64,000 nucleotides of DNA from NCBI GenBank assembly GCA_018268195.1, contig JAFDWZ010000010.1:1-64000 (forward strand), in the 5' to 3' direction. Both the position numbers and the translations under genes were made by a program. Origin of the DNA: Bacteroidota bacterium. GTDB taxonomy: Bacteria; Bacteroidota; Bacteroidia; AKYH767-A; OLB10. The number at the start of each line of letters is the position of its first letter. Within the stretch, counting starts at the first letter, position 1. Under the pieces are notes generated by a model, which did no database searches, was not told the DNA's origin, and saw only the letters and a program-made list of their open reading frames with translations. This document shows positions 44,716 through 55,600 of this stretch, piece by piece.

Positions 44716-46875
44716 ATGAGAAGATTTTTTCAAGCGCTGTTGTTGTTAGTTGTTTCAGGTGGCAGTGTGCATGCACAGTTGCAGAAACTCACAATGGAGG
44801 ATGCTATTTTAAACGTAAGAACAAAACTTGCTCCTGCAAATCTTTCGCAATTAGGTTGGGTAAGTAATACCAACAGTTATTATTATGTAGATACACGTTT
44901 GGACGATCCCACCTTATTTACCGGTGATGACGGAATTCTTCATGATGAGAAACTGATTTCATTGTCATCCATCAATGAAAAGTTACGCAAGCAAAATGCT
45001 GACACACTTTCGAAGTTTCCTGTTGTTGAATGGAAAAACGAAAATACTTTTTCTTTTTTTGTCGGCAATAAAGAGTACGAGTATGATAAAACCAAGTTCG
45101 GATTGTACAACACCAGAATACTCGATATGCCTGACAGTGCCGATAGAAAAGATACAGAACCTTTAACCAAGAGAATTGCTTATACATTGGCAAATAATTT
45201 ATTTATTTACGACAAGGGAAAAGTTTCGCAGGTAACTAATGAGTCCGATGAAAACATACTTTGCGGCACATCGGTACACAGAGATGAATTCGGAATTTCT
45301 AAAGGAACCTATTGGTCGCCTCAGGGCAATAAACTGGCATTTTATCGAATGGATCAAACCATGGTTGCAGACTATCCTATTATCAATTGGCAGAAGAAGC
45401 CTGCCGAAGTAAGAATGATAAAGTATCCAATGGCAGGAGGGGCAAGTCATCAGGTAACGGTTGGAGTTTACGATGTAGCTTCAGGTAAAACAATTTTTCT
45501 TAAAACCGGTGAACCTAAAGACCAATATCTGACCAACGTAGCTTGGAGTCCTGATGAAAAATATGTTTATATAGCTGTTCTCAATCGTGATCAGAATCAC
45601 ATGAAACTGAACAGATATTCTGCAACAACAGGTGAACTTGATAAAACGCTTTTTGAAGAAAAAGACGATAAATATGTAGAGCCATTGAATCCTGTGCTTT
45701 TTGTTCCGGGCAACGATAAGGAATTTATCTGGCAAAGTCAGCGTGACGGATTTAATCATTTGTATTTGTATAATACGGATGGAAAACTTATTCGTCAACT
45801 TACCAAGGGAGAGTTTGTAGTTACCGAGTTAAAAGGCTTTAGTAAAAATGGTGATCGTCTGTACTATATGTGTACTGCGCTTAGCCCGCTCGACCGCGAT
45901 TTGTATTACGTTACGCTGGCAGAGGGCAGGATGAAACGAGTTAGTGGCGATAGTGGCATACATAACTGTTATTACAATCCGTTTAATAATGAAGTGCTGG
46001 ATGTTTACAGCAATGTTACTACTCCGCGAAAAATAAAACTCATTTTGCCGAATGGTAGTGATGCAAAAACATTGCTTACCGCAGAAAATCCACTGAAGAA
46101 TTATAATTTAGGTGCACTGAAAATTTCTTCTCTTACAGGAAAGTCAGGAGAGGAACTTTATACACGTATGTTTTTGCCACCCAATATGGATTCCACACGC
46201 AAATACCCTGTAATAGTTTATGTATATGGCGGCCCGCATTTGCAACTTATTACCAATTCATGGCAAGGAGGGCAAGGTGATTTGTGGATGTATTATCTGG
46301 CACAGGAAGGATTCATTGTATTCTCGCTTGATAACAGAGGGAGTTATAACAGAGGAAAGAAATTTGAACAAGCTGTATTCCGCAACTGTGGTACAGCAGA
46401 AATGGAAGATCAGCTTACGGGTGTGGAATATCTCAAGTCTCTTCCCTTTGTGGATTCCACTCGTATAGGTGTTGACGGATGGAGTTATGGAGGTTTTATG
46501 ACTACATCACTCATGACACGCAACCCGGGAGTGTTTAAAGTTGCTGTTGCAGGAGGTCCGGTGATTGACTGGTCAATGTATGAAATCATGTACACCGAGC
46601 GGTATATGGATACTCCACAGTCCAATCCGGAAGGGTATAACAAAAACAACCTGCTTAATTATGTAAAAGATCTAAAAGGTAAGCTGATGCTTATTCATGG
46701 TACTGATGATGATGTTGTAGTATGGCAGCACAGTATCATGTATCTCAAAAAAGCTGTTGATGTAAACAAACAAGTAGATTACTTTGTGTATCCCGGCCAT
46801 CCTCACAATGTGAGAGGAAAGGACAGGGTTCACCTCATGAATAAAATCACCGATTATTTTAAACAAAATTTATAA
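44716..46875 (+). CDS. Dipeptidyl peptidase IV-type serine peptidase (S9B)
   Basis: A 719-residue exported peptidase that removes Xaa-Pro dipeptides from peptide N termini. The signal peptide ends near VHA-Q. A beta-propeller (about 40-470) precedes the alpha/beta-hydrolase domain. Catalytic S590 lies in GWSYGG; the Asp is in GTDDDVVVWQ and the His in YPGHPHNV. ATG at 44716 starts the signal peptide; the reading frame is open 17 codons further upstream but without reason to use it. It heads a run with the PorE-like and idi genes, separated by 5 and 9 bases. Confidence 0.95.
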   Translation: MRRFFQALLLLVVSGGSVHAQLQKLTMEDAILNVRTKLAPANLSQLGWVSNTNSYYYVDTRLDDPTLFTGDDGILHDEKLISLSSINEKLRKQNADTLSKFPVVEWKNENTFSFFVGNKEYEYDKTKFGLYNTRILDMPDSADRKDTEPLTKRIAYTLANNLFIYDKGKVSQVTNESDENILCGTSVHRDEFGISKGTYWSPQGNKLAFYRMDQTMVADYPIINWQKKPAEVRMIKYPMAGGASHQVTVGVYDVASGKTIFLKTGEPKDQYLTNVAWSPDEKYVYIAVLNRDQNHMKLNRYSATTGELDKTLFEEKDDKYVEPLNPVLFVPGNDKEFIWQSQRDGFNHLYLYNTDGKLIRQLTKGEFVVTELKGFSKNGDRLYYMCTALSPLDRDLYYVTLAEGRMKRVSGDSGIHNCYYNPFNNEVLDVYSNVTTPRKIKLILPNGSDAKTLLTAENPLKNYNLGALKISSLTGKSGEELYTRMFLPPNMDSTRKYPVIVYVYGGPHLQLITNSWQGGQGDLWMYYLAQEGFIVFSLDNRGSYNRGKKFEQAVFRNCGTAEMEDQLTGVEYLKSLPFVDSTRIGVDGWSYGGFMTTSLMTRNPGVFKVAVAGGPVIDWSMYEIMYTERYMDTPQSNPEGYNKNNLLNYVKDLKGKLMLIHGTDDDVVVWQHSIMYLKKAVDVNKQVDYFVYPGHPHNVRGKDRVHLMNKITDYFKQNL

Positions 46876-46880
46876 GAGTA

Positions 46881-48815
46881 ATGGCCATCAGAACCACCGT
46901 AACAGGCATTGCTGCAGTATGCATTGGTATTATATTTAACACTCAAATAATTTCAGCTCAAGGATTGAGTTTGAAGCGTTGCCCGCAGACCACCTCTAAA
47001 ACCGCTGAGAAAAAAGCTGATGAAGCAGAGAAACTTTTTAAATCACTTAATGATTATGATAAAGCATTAAAAGTTTGCAACGATGCTATTGACGAAGACA
47101 GCACGTATGCCAAACCCTATATGCTAATGGGTGATGCCGCTTATCGTAAAAAAGATTTTAAAACGATGGCAATGGCATACCGAAAACTGATTGAAGTATG
47201 TCCTGATGCATCTGAAAAAGCTTATTACAGACTGGCAACGTATTATTATGAGACAAAAAAATATGAAGAAGCCATACCTGTTTATAAAGCGTTTATTGAT
47301 TTATCTCCTTCAGATACCATTGCTGCTGACGATGCCGAAGTGAAAATGTTCAGAGCTTATGCGTATTCACATCCGGTAGAATTTAAACCTATGGTTGTAA
47401 AAGGAATAAGCACTGCCGACCCGGAATATTTACCTATTATCTCTGCTGATAATGAGTTGTGTTTTTTTACCAGACGTTTTGAATACCAGAGTAGGAACAT
47501 GCTTACGCCTACAAGCGTGGAAAAATTTATGATTAGTCACCATGCTAAAGGAACATGGGAAAGGGGCGAGCCTATGGGGTTTCCCTTTAACAAGGAAAAC
47601 AGCGGAAACGAAGGTGGTGCTTCTATTTCGCTTGACAATCTGCATCTTTTTTTTACTGTCAATAACAAAGGTAATTTTGATATTTATACTTCAGATTCTA
47701 CTCTTAAAGGTTGGACCGAACCTCGAAGCATCGGAACCGCCAATGACCCTAAGTTATGGGACTCTCAGCCTTCAATAGCTCCTGATAACAGAACGCTTTA
47801 TTTCGCAAGTTTTCGGGATTCCATTAATCTTACCAGTGATATTTATATCACCGTAAAATCAAATGGAGAATGGAAAAACGCAACGCCTTTATCATCAGTG
47901 ATCAATACAAAGAAGAATGAAAAATCTCCGTTTATTCACTCTGATGGTAAAACATTATTTTTCTGTAGCGATGGTTTGCCGGGTATGGGAGGTTATGATA
48001 TTTTTTATTCGCGAAAGGATGAAAAAGGTAATTGGGGCAAGCCGGTAAATCTTGGATATCCTATCAACACAGAAGCTGATGAGGTAGGCTTTTTTGTAAG
48101 TACTGATGGTACAAAGGGATATTTCGCAAGTAATCAGATGGGAACAGGGGGTTATGATATTTTTTCATTCGACCTTCCTGAAAAACTTCGTCCCGAGAAA
48201 ATGATTCTCTTTAAAGGTAATCTGAAAGATGAGGACAATGAAGTGCCTGACAGTGCACGTATTGAAATCAAAAACATAAAATCAAAACAGGTATCACAGA
48301 TTGATTACGATGAACAGAGTGGTAAATATGCCGGAGTACTCGAGGCAAATGCAGATTATATCCTTACAGTGAAGAAGGATGATTATGCTTTTAATTCACG
48401 AGTGATTCGAGCAGAAAGTATGGAAAAAAGTCCTGTTGAAATTGATTTTGAAATGCAGAAAATGAAAGAAGGGGGCGCTTACAATCTTAACGATATTTTA
48501 TTTGAGACAGATTCCTATCGCCTAACTGATGTGTCGAAGGAAGTAATTAATGATTTTGCCGAATTTCTTAAAACAAATCCTAAGCTGCAGGTAGGTATCT
48601 ATGGTCATACAGATAACTCCGGAAATGCAGCAGATAATCTTACACTATCAAAGAACAGAGCTAAGGCTGTTTATGATTATCTGATATCAGTTGGGATTGC
48701 GGCAGGGCGATTAACGCATGACGGTTTTGGTCAGACAAAACCTGTGGCTGCCAATACTTCAGAGAAAGGAAAGGCTTTGAATCGAAGAACAGAATTTGTC
48801 ATCCTTAAGAAGTAA
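46881..48815 (+). CDS. PorE-like OmpA family protein (TPR, PD40 propeller, CRD, OmpA)
   Basis: A 644-residue exported protein with four modules in order: TPR repeats (about residues 30-135), a WD40/PD40-like propeller with repeated SxDxxxLFF motifs (about 165-435), a carboxypeptidase regulatory-like domain (about 440-530), and an OmpA C-terminal peptidoglycan-binding domain (about 535-644, YGHTDNSGNAADN). This is the order described for PorE of the type IX secretion system, which anchors the machine to peptidoglycan. Bacteroidota have several paralogues with the same order, so the name stays provisional. There is a signal peptide (cut after ISA-Q) but no clear lipobox. It starts 5 bases after the DPP4 gene. 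Confidence 0.88.
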   Translation: MAIRTTVTGIAAVCIGIIFNTQIISAQGLSLKRCPQTTSKTAEKKADEAEKLFKSLNDYDKALKVCNDAIDEDSTYAKPYMLMGDAAYRKKDFKTMAMAYRKLIEVCPDASEKAYYRLATYYYETKKYEEAIPVYKAFIDLSPSDTIAADDAEVKMFRAYAYSHPVEFKPMVVKGISTADPEYLPIISADNELCFFTRRFEYQSRNMLTPTSVEKFMISHHAKGTWERGEPMGFPFNKENSGNEGGASISLDNLHLFFTVNNKGNFDIYTSDSTLKGWTEPRSIGTANDPKLWDSQPSIAPDNRTLYFASFRDSINLTSDIYITVKSNGEWKNATPLSSVINTKKNEKSPFIHSDGKTLFFCSDGLPGMGGYDIFYSRKDEKGNWGKPVNLGYPINTEADEVGFFVSTDGTKGYFASNQMGTGGYDIFSFDLPEKLRPEKMILFKGNLKDEDNEVPDSARIEIKNIKSKQVSQIDYDEQSGKYAGVLEANADYILTVKKDDYAFNSRVIRAESMEKSPVEIDFEMQKMKEGGAYNLNDILFETDSYRLTDVSKEVINDFAEFLKTNPKLQVGIYGHTDNSGNAADNLTLSKNRAKAVYDYLISVGIAAGRLTHDGFGQTKPVAANTSEKGKALNRRTEFVILKK

Positions 48816-48824
48816 TATGATGCC

Positions 48825-49319
48825 ATGGAATATGTGACGCTTGTAAACGCAGAAGACGAAGATATTGGTGAAATAGAAAAAATTCAGGCGCATGAATTAG
48901 GTTTGCTTCACCGCGCATTTTCTGTCTTTGTGTTCAATAGCAGGGGAGAGATGTTGCTTCAAAAAAGAAGTGCCGTAAAATATCACAGCAGCGGCTTGTG
49001 GACTAACACCTGTTGTGGTCATCCGCGACCCGGAGAAAACGTATGTGATGCAGCCAAGCGAAGATTGCAGGAAGAAATGAACATTCACTGCGAACTTAAA
49101 TTCAAACAGAAATTTATATACACGGCAAAATTTGATAATGGATTAACTGAAAATGAACTCGACCATATTTTTACAGCCAGTTATGACGGTCCTGTTCACC
49201 CTGACCCTTCTGAGGCAGATGAATACAAGTGGTTGTCTCTACATGAGGTTAAGTCTGAGATTCAAAGTCACCCTGAGCAATTTACGTTTTGGTTTAAGAA
49301 CATTGTCAGCTTTTTCTGA
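48825..49319 (+). CDS. idi: Isopentenyl-diphosphate delta-isomerase, type 1
   Basis: Interconverts isopentenyl and dimethylallyl diphosphate in isoprenoid synthesis. The 164-residue Nudix-fold protein has the catalytic Cys in TNTCCGHPRPGE and the Nudix-like RLQEEM with metal-binding Glu, plus the second Glu in ENELDHIF. Length fits the short bacterial type. It lies 9 bases after the PorE-like gene. Confidence 0.96.
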   Translation: MEYVTLVNAEDEDIGEIEKIQAHELGLLHRAFSVFVFNSRGEMLLQKRSAVKYHSSGLWTNTCCGHPRPGENVCDAAKRRLQEEMNIHCELKFKQKFIYTAKFDNGLTENELDHIFTASYDGPVHPDPSEADEYKWLSLHEVKSEIQSHPEQFTFWFKNIVSFF

Positions 49320-49671
49320 AGTTATTCAGGAACCGACATTGTCTAGAATGATTTCTGTTTAAGAAAAGCTCAATTCATAAATGTAATAGAATTGCAGCTT
49401 ATGTAGTATTCCTTATTTTTTCATCTGATTAAATAAAATCTGGAAGATTTCTTACATAGCATTTTTCATGATATTGCCCTTTAATTGTCATGACATCACT
49501 CTGAAGTTCTGATAAAGGGATGAAGTATGTATTCAAATAGAAGAATATAATTTCTGGATTCTTACAAACACATAATGAAATACACTTAGTAAACGTGTCC
49601 CTTTAAGGCGGAGATAAATTTGAAGCTAATATGGAGTAATTTCATAGGGTATCACATCAAATTTTCAGCTT
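49320..49671. other. Intergenic region upstream of the PKD giant
   Basis: About 350 AT-rich bases with no coding frame, RNA or repeat that I can recognise. The only clear signal is the TAAATTTG at 49615. Confidence 0.5.
49615..49622 (+). promoter_or_regulatory. Candidate -7 element (TAAATTTG) of the PKD giant
   Basis: TAAATTTG lies 49 bases before the ATG at 49672. No -33 TTG at good spacing is seen. Confidence 0.5.
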
Positions 49672-52600
49672 ATGAGCACACGTTTACGATTAAAGATTTT
49701 ATTTTCGCTGCTGATTACGCTCATGTTTTGTAAGCAAAGCTTGGCAACTCATAGTATGGGTGCCGACCTTACCTACGAATGTGTCGGTGGAAATAAATAT
49801 AAAATTCGGGTATCATTTTACCGGGATTGTATCGGTATCAGTGCCCCCACTTATGTAGATGTAAAAGTGGGATCTGCTTCCTGTGGACAGAGTTTTATGA
49901 AACGACTTTTCCCAATTCCGGGAACAGGAGTGGAAATATCTCCATTATGCCCCAATGCACTTTCTACATGCAGAGGTGGTGTGTTTACAGGCATACAAGA
50001 GTGGGTGTACGAGGGAATTGTTAATCTTCCCATGCAATGTGTGGACTGGACATTCAGCTATCAGCTTTGTTGCCGCAACGCTGCTATTAACACCATTTCC
50101 AATCCTCTTACCAATACTTTTTATATTTATGCTACACTAAATAATACAGTCGTAACCTGTAATACTTCTCCTGTATTCAGCAACAAACCGGTTCCTTTCG
50201 CATGTTTAGGACAACAATTATGTTTTAATCACGGTGCTTATGATGCCGATGGAGACTCATTGGTTTACTCTTTGATTACTCCTAAACAAGATGCTTCCAC
50301 AACGGTTAATTATCTTCCTCCTTTTAGCGCTACCAATCCGCTTTCATCAAACCCTCCGATTGCATTCAACAACGCTACCGGAGATATCTGTATGACACCT
50401 ACTCAGCTTGACGTAACAGTAATGGCAGTTCTGGTGCAAGAGTATCGCAACGGAATTTTAATTGGTTCGGTTGAACGCGATATACAGGTAACCGTTATCA
50501 ATTGTAATAATAATCTTCCCACTCTTACAGGTATCAATGGAACCAATCAATTTTCAGCAACCATTTGCGCAAATGAGCCTTATTGTTTCAATATTTATTC
50601 AAACGACCCCGATGTAGGTCAGACAGTAACTCTTAGCTACGACAGTTCTGTTACAGGAGCAACATTTACTTCTGCAGGTACTCCGCATCCTACAGGTACC
50701 TTCTGTTGGACTCCTGATAATTCTGATATCAGTGCAACACCAAAATGTTTTACGGTAAAAGTTACTGATGACAACTGCCCTTGGTTAGGAAGTCAGATTT
50801 ATTCTTACTGTCTTACTGTAGTTGGTGTAAATGTAGATGCAGGCCCTGATCAGTATGTAACGTGCAGCGACCTTGCTACTATTACAGCAACTGCTTCCGG
50901 TGGTAACGGTGGGCCATACACATATCAGTGGAGTAACGGATTTACCAATCCCACACAAACCGTTGCCCCCGGAACCTATATTGTTACAGTGAGTGATGGC
51001 ATGTGTTCGGCTACCGACACTGTAACGGTACATTACATTTCTTTTCCTACTGCTGATTTTAGTTTTACTAATGCATGCCCAAATTCTCCTGTGCAGTTTC
51101 AGGATCAGTCCACTGTTTCCGGAAGCACCATTATAGGATGGTACTGGGATTTTGGCGACAGCACAAACTCATTTGATCAAAACCCTGTTCACACTTTTCC
51201 ATCACAAGGAACCTATAATGTCACATTGGTAGTAGAAACTAATTTAGGTTGTCTCGACACGGTAATGCTTCCTGTTGCCATTGCTCCATTACCTGTGCCT
51301 TTATTTACCGTTCAACCGGGATGTGCCAATACTTCTGTAACTATTAACAATACTACTCCGGGAACTATTACATCCTGGGACTGGAATTTTGGAAATGGTC
51401 AAACTTCAACTCAGCAAAATCCTGTGATTGCTTATACGGATTCGGGCAGTTACAACATTACACTCACTGTTACTGATGCCAATGGTTGTGTGGGCGTTTA
51501 TTCTGACTTTGTATCCATTGAATCATCGCCATTGGCAGCATTTTCACTGAATGGAATTTCTTCCTGCGTAGGTAGTTCGTTCACGTTAAATAATACTTCT
51601 TCAGGGAATATTATTTCTTATCATTGGGATTTCGGTAATGGTGTTACTTCAACAGCAATGGACACTACCATTACTTATAACTCATCAGGAGTTTACGTAG
51701 TTACGCTTACCGTTACTTCTGCAAACGGATGCACCAGTACGGTTTCTCAGAATATACATATTTCACCGCCTCCCACTGCCGATGCAGGTGCTAACACTTC
51801 ATTGTGTGCAGGCAAGTCTGTAGTTCTTACTGCTACAGGCGGACAAACCTACCAATGGAGTAATGGTCAAACAACAAATCCTATTACTGTCAATCCGGTC
51901 AATTCAACAGTTTATACTGTTACCGTAACTGATGCCAATGGTTGTACAGCTATTGATTCAGTAAGTGTAAATGTAAATGCATTGCCTACGGCTGTAGTTT
52001 CTCCAAATCAGATGATCTGCCAGGGACAATCAGCAACATTAAGCGCATCAGGAGGAGTTTCCTATAGCTGGAGTCCTACAGGAAGCACCGGCTCTACAAT
52101 AACAGTGAATCCTTCATCTACCACTACTTATAATGTAACGATAACAGATGCCAATGGATGTTCGGCCAATACATCGGTGAACGTTACTGTAAATCCAAAT
52201 CCTGTAGTAAATATTCCCACATCATTTGTTTGTCCTGGATCTTATACAACTCTTAATGCGGGTAACACAGGCTCTACCTATCTATGGTCAACAGGTGCTA
52301 TTACACAAACAGTGGATGTAACATTGCCCGGAAATTATACCGTTACTGTGACCAATGCTTATGGTTGCACAAACACTCAAACTGCTCAAGTAACTCTTGG
52401 AGGAACTATTGCCAATAACAATTCGAGTATTAATCTTTGTCAGGGTCAAACCACTATACTCGATGCAGGTAATCCCGGTAACACTTATTTATGGTCAACA
52501 GGTGCTACCACGCAATCTATTTTAGCTGCAACAGCAGGACAATATACCGTTACAATAACCAATATTCATGGTTGTACCGCTGCCTTGGTAACCAACGTTG

Positions 52601-55600
52601 TTGTGAATCCACTGCCACAGGCAGCCTTCACTTCACAAGATGTATGTATCAACCAGTCTGCCGTATTTCTGAATTCAAGCAGCATAAGTTCAGGTACAGT
52701 TACCGGATGGCAATGGTATTTTGGAGATGGCAGTACCTCACTTCAACAAAATCCTTCGCATAACTTCGCCAGTGCAGGAACTTATCAGATTAGTTTGGTT
52801 GCAACCTCTGCTGCCGGATGTGTGGATTCAGTTTCGCAAAGCGTAACGCTTTATCCATTACCGTCTGTTAATTTTACAACTGCAAATGGTTGTGCAGGGT
52901 CTATCATTTCTTTTAATAACACTTCAACAGTGGGAGCAGGAAGCATTTCTTCCTACGCCTGGAACTTCAGTGATGGTGGCACATCTTCACTGACATCGCC
53001 AACACACACTTATGCCCTCGATGGAAATTATACAGTAACTCTTGTGGCTAATTCTTCCGGAGGTTGTGTGGACAGCATTCGCAAACCTGTGACTATTTAT
53101 CCATTGCCGCATGCTGATTTTTCAGCTCAGCCTGTTTGTCTTGGACAACAAACTTCATTCAACAATCTTTCATCCGTTAGTGGTAATAACATCAATTCAT
53201 GGAACTGGAATTTTGGTAACTCAACAAGTTCAAATGTTCAAAATCCGGTAATGCAATATGCGCAAAGCGGTAATTTTATTGCTCAACTTATTGTGCAAAC
53301 AGCTTATGGATGTAGCGATACCGTTCAGAAAAATGTGAAAGTATATGCTCTTCCTGTTGCTGATGCAGGTGTCAATCAGAATGTATGTAATGGCTCGTCA
53401 GTGACGCTCACCGCTACCGGAGGCAATCAGTATCAGTGGTCGCCAGTTGCAGGTAATGCCGGCACATTGACATTTATTCCTCAATCATCGCTTACCTGTT
53501 ATGTTACCGTAACCGATTCCAATAATTGTGTTGCACACGACAGCGTTAAAGTAAATGTATTGCCGCTTCCGATAGCTGATGCGGGTACGAACAAAACTAT
53601 TTGTGAAGGCAGCAATGTTATACTTCAGGCATCAGGAGGTGTAAGTTATAGTTGGACACCAGGAGCGCAGACAACTGCTTCCATTACAGTTTCGCCTTCT
53701 ATTTCAACCTGGTATTTTGTTACGGTTACTGGTGCTAACGGTTGCACGGCAACAGACTCTGTACCGGTTACGGTTAATCCGCTTCCAATGGTTCAGACAA
53801 CTCCTGATATCAGTATTTGCAGTGGAATGACGGTGGCACTTCAGGCATCAGGCGGAGTGGTTTACAACTGGTATCCTACAGGCGATACAACTGCTGTTAC
53901 TTATGTTACACCGCTTACCAATACTCAATACATTGTTGAAGTTACTGATTTGAATGGCTGTAAAGCTAAAGACACCGTGATGGTAAATGTGATGCCATCA
54001 CCTGTAATTTCTCTCAGTAATACATTCATCTGTATGGGATACAGTGCTACATTAGATGCAGGATATCCCGGCTCAACCTATCAGTGGACACCTAATGGTG
54101 AAATTACTCAAAGCATTCAGGTTTCTACAGCAGGAACTTATGGCGTAATTGTGACTACTGCAAATGGATGTACAGGTTATGGCCAAGCACAGGTAACAGT
54201 AGGAGGAGATTCTATTGTAAATAATTCTACTAATGTGATGTTATGTGCAGGTCAGTCAACAGTGTTGGATGCAGGAAACCCGGGATCTACTTTCTTATGG
54301 TCAACAGGAGCAACATCGCAGACAATTACAGTGAATACATCAGGAACCTACTCTGTAACAATAACTGATGCTGACGGATGTACCGGATTGTTTGAATCAA
54401 TAGTGACAGTGAATCCGCTTCCGGTTCCACAATTTATTGCTTCACCGATTTGTTATGGCGATACCACACATTTCCTCAATCAGTCAACCATATCTTCAGG
54501 AAATATGATGAGTTATCTCTGGAATTTTGGCGACAGCACCATTTCAGGATTACAAAACCCCTCTCACATTTATTCTCAGCCGGGAAGCTACAATGTTTCT
54601 CTGCAGATAGTTTCAGGCAATGGCTGCACGTCAACACTCAGCCAGAATGTAGAAATTTATACTGCGCCAACTGCAATATTTACCGGTGATAATGTTTGCA
54701 GAAATAAGCAAACTCAATTTCATGATTTAAGTACTGTTAATAACGGAATGATTGTTTCATGGAACTGGGATTTTGGTGATGGCACATCATCAACCAGTAA
54801 AAACCCACTGCATACTTATGCAAGTGATGGAGTATATCCTGTTCAGTTGAGGGTAATGTCTAATCATGGATGTTTTGATCACTATCGTGACTCTGTAGTG
54901 GTTTATCATCTTCCCGCACCGCAGATATTGTCAATGAATAATTGTGAGAATATTTCCATTTCCATGTCAGATGTTTCTTCAACTTCTCCACTTAATGATA
55001 TCTGGATCTGGAATTTTGGTGACGGATATTCTTCCAATCAACCATCACCTGTACATGCATATAGCTCTGCAGGAACTTATTTAATAACTTTAACTGTTCA
55101 GGATACGAATGGTTGTGTGTCTCACGATACAGCTCAGGTAGTGGTTTACCCTAATCCTGTTGCGGCATTCACCGGAGGCCCCGGTTGCGAAGGTGCTCCC
55201 GTTCAATTTCAGAATTACAGTACCATTCCCTCAGGAGCAATTACAGGCTACAGCTGGAATTTTGGCGACAGTGCTTCATCACAGGCTGAAAACCCTTCAC
55301 ATACATATTCTCCGGCAGGGAATTATCCGGTAACACTCACTGTCACTTCCGATCAGGGATGTATTGATTCCATTCAGGCATTTGTAACTATTCATGCTAA
55401 TCCGGTAGCACAGTTTCAGCAAAACAGCCATGCCGGTTGTGGGCCTTTGCCGGTGCAGTTCTATGATTATTCGCAAGGCGTGGATGGCAATATTGTACAG
55501 TGGAACTGGACATTTGGCGATGGCAACAATGATACAGTTCAGAACCCGTTAAATGTGTACACCCAAACCGGTGTTTATAATGTGATGCTTACTGTAACAT

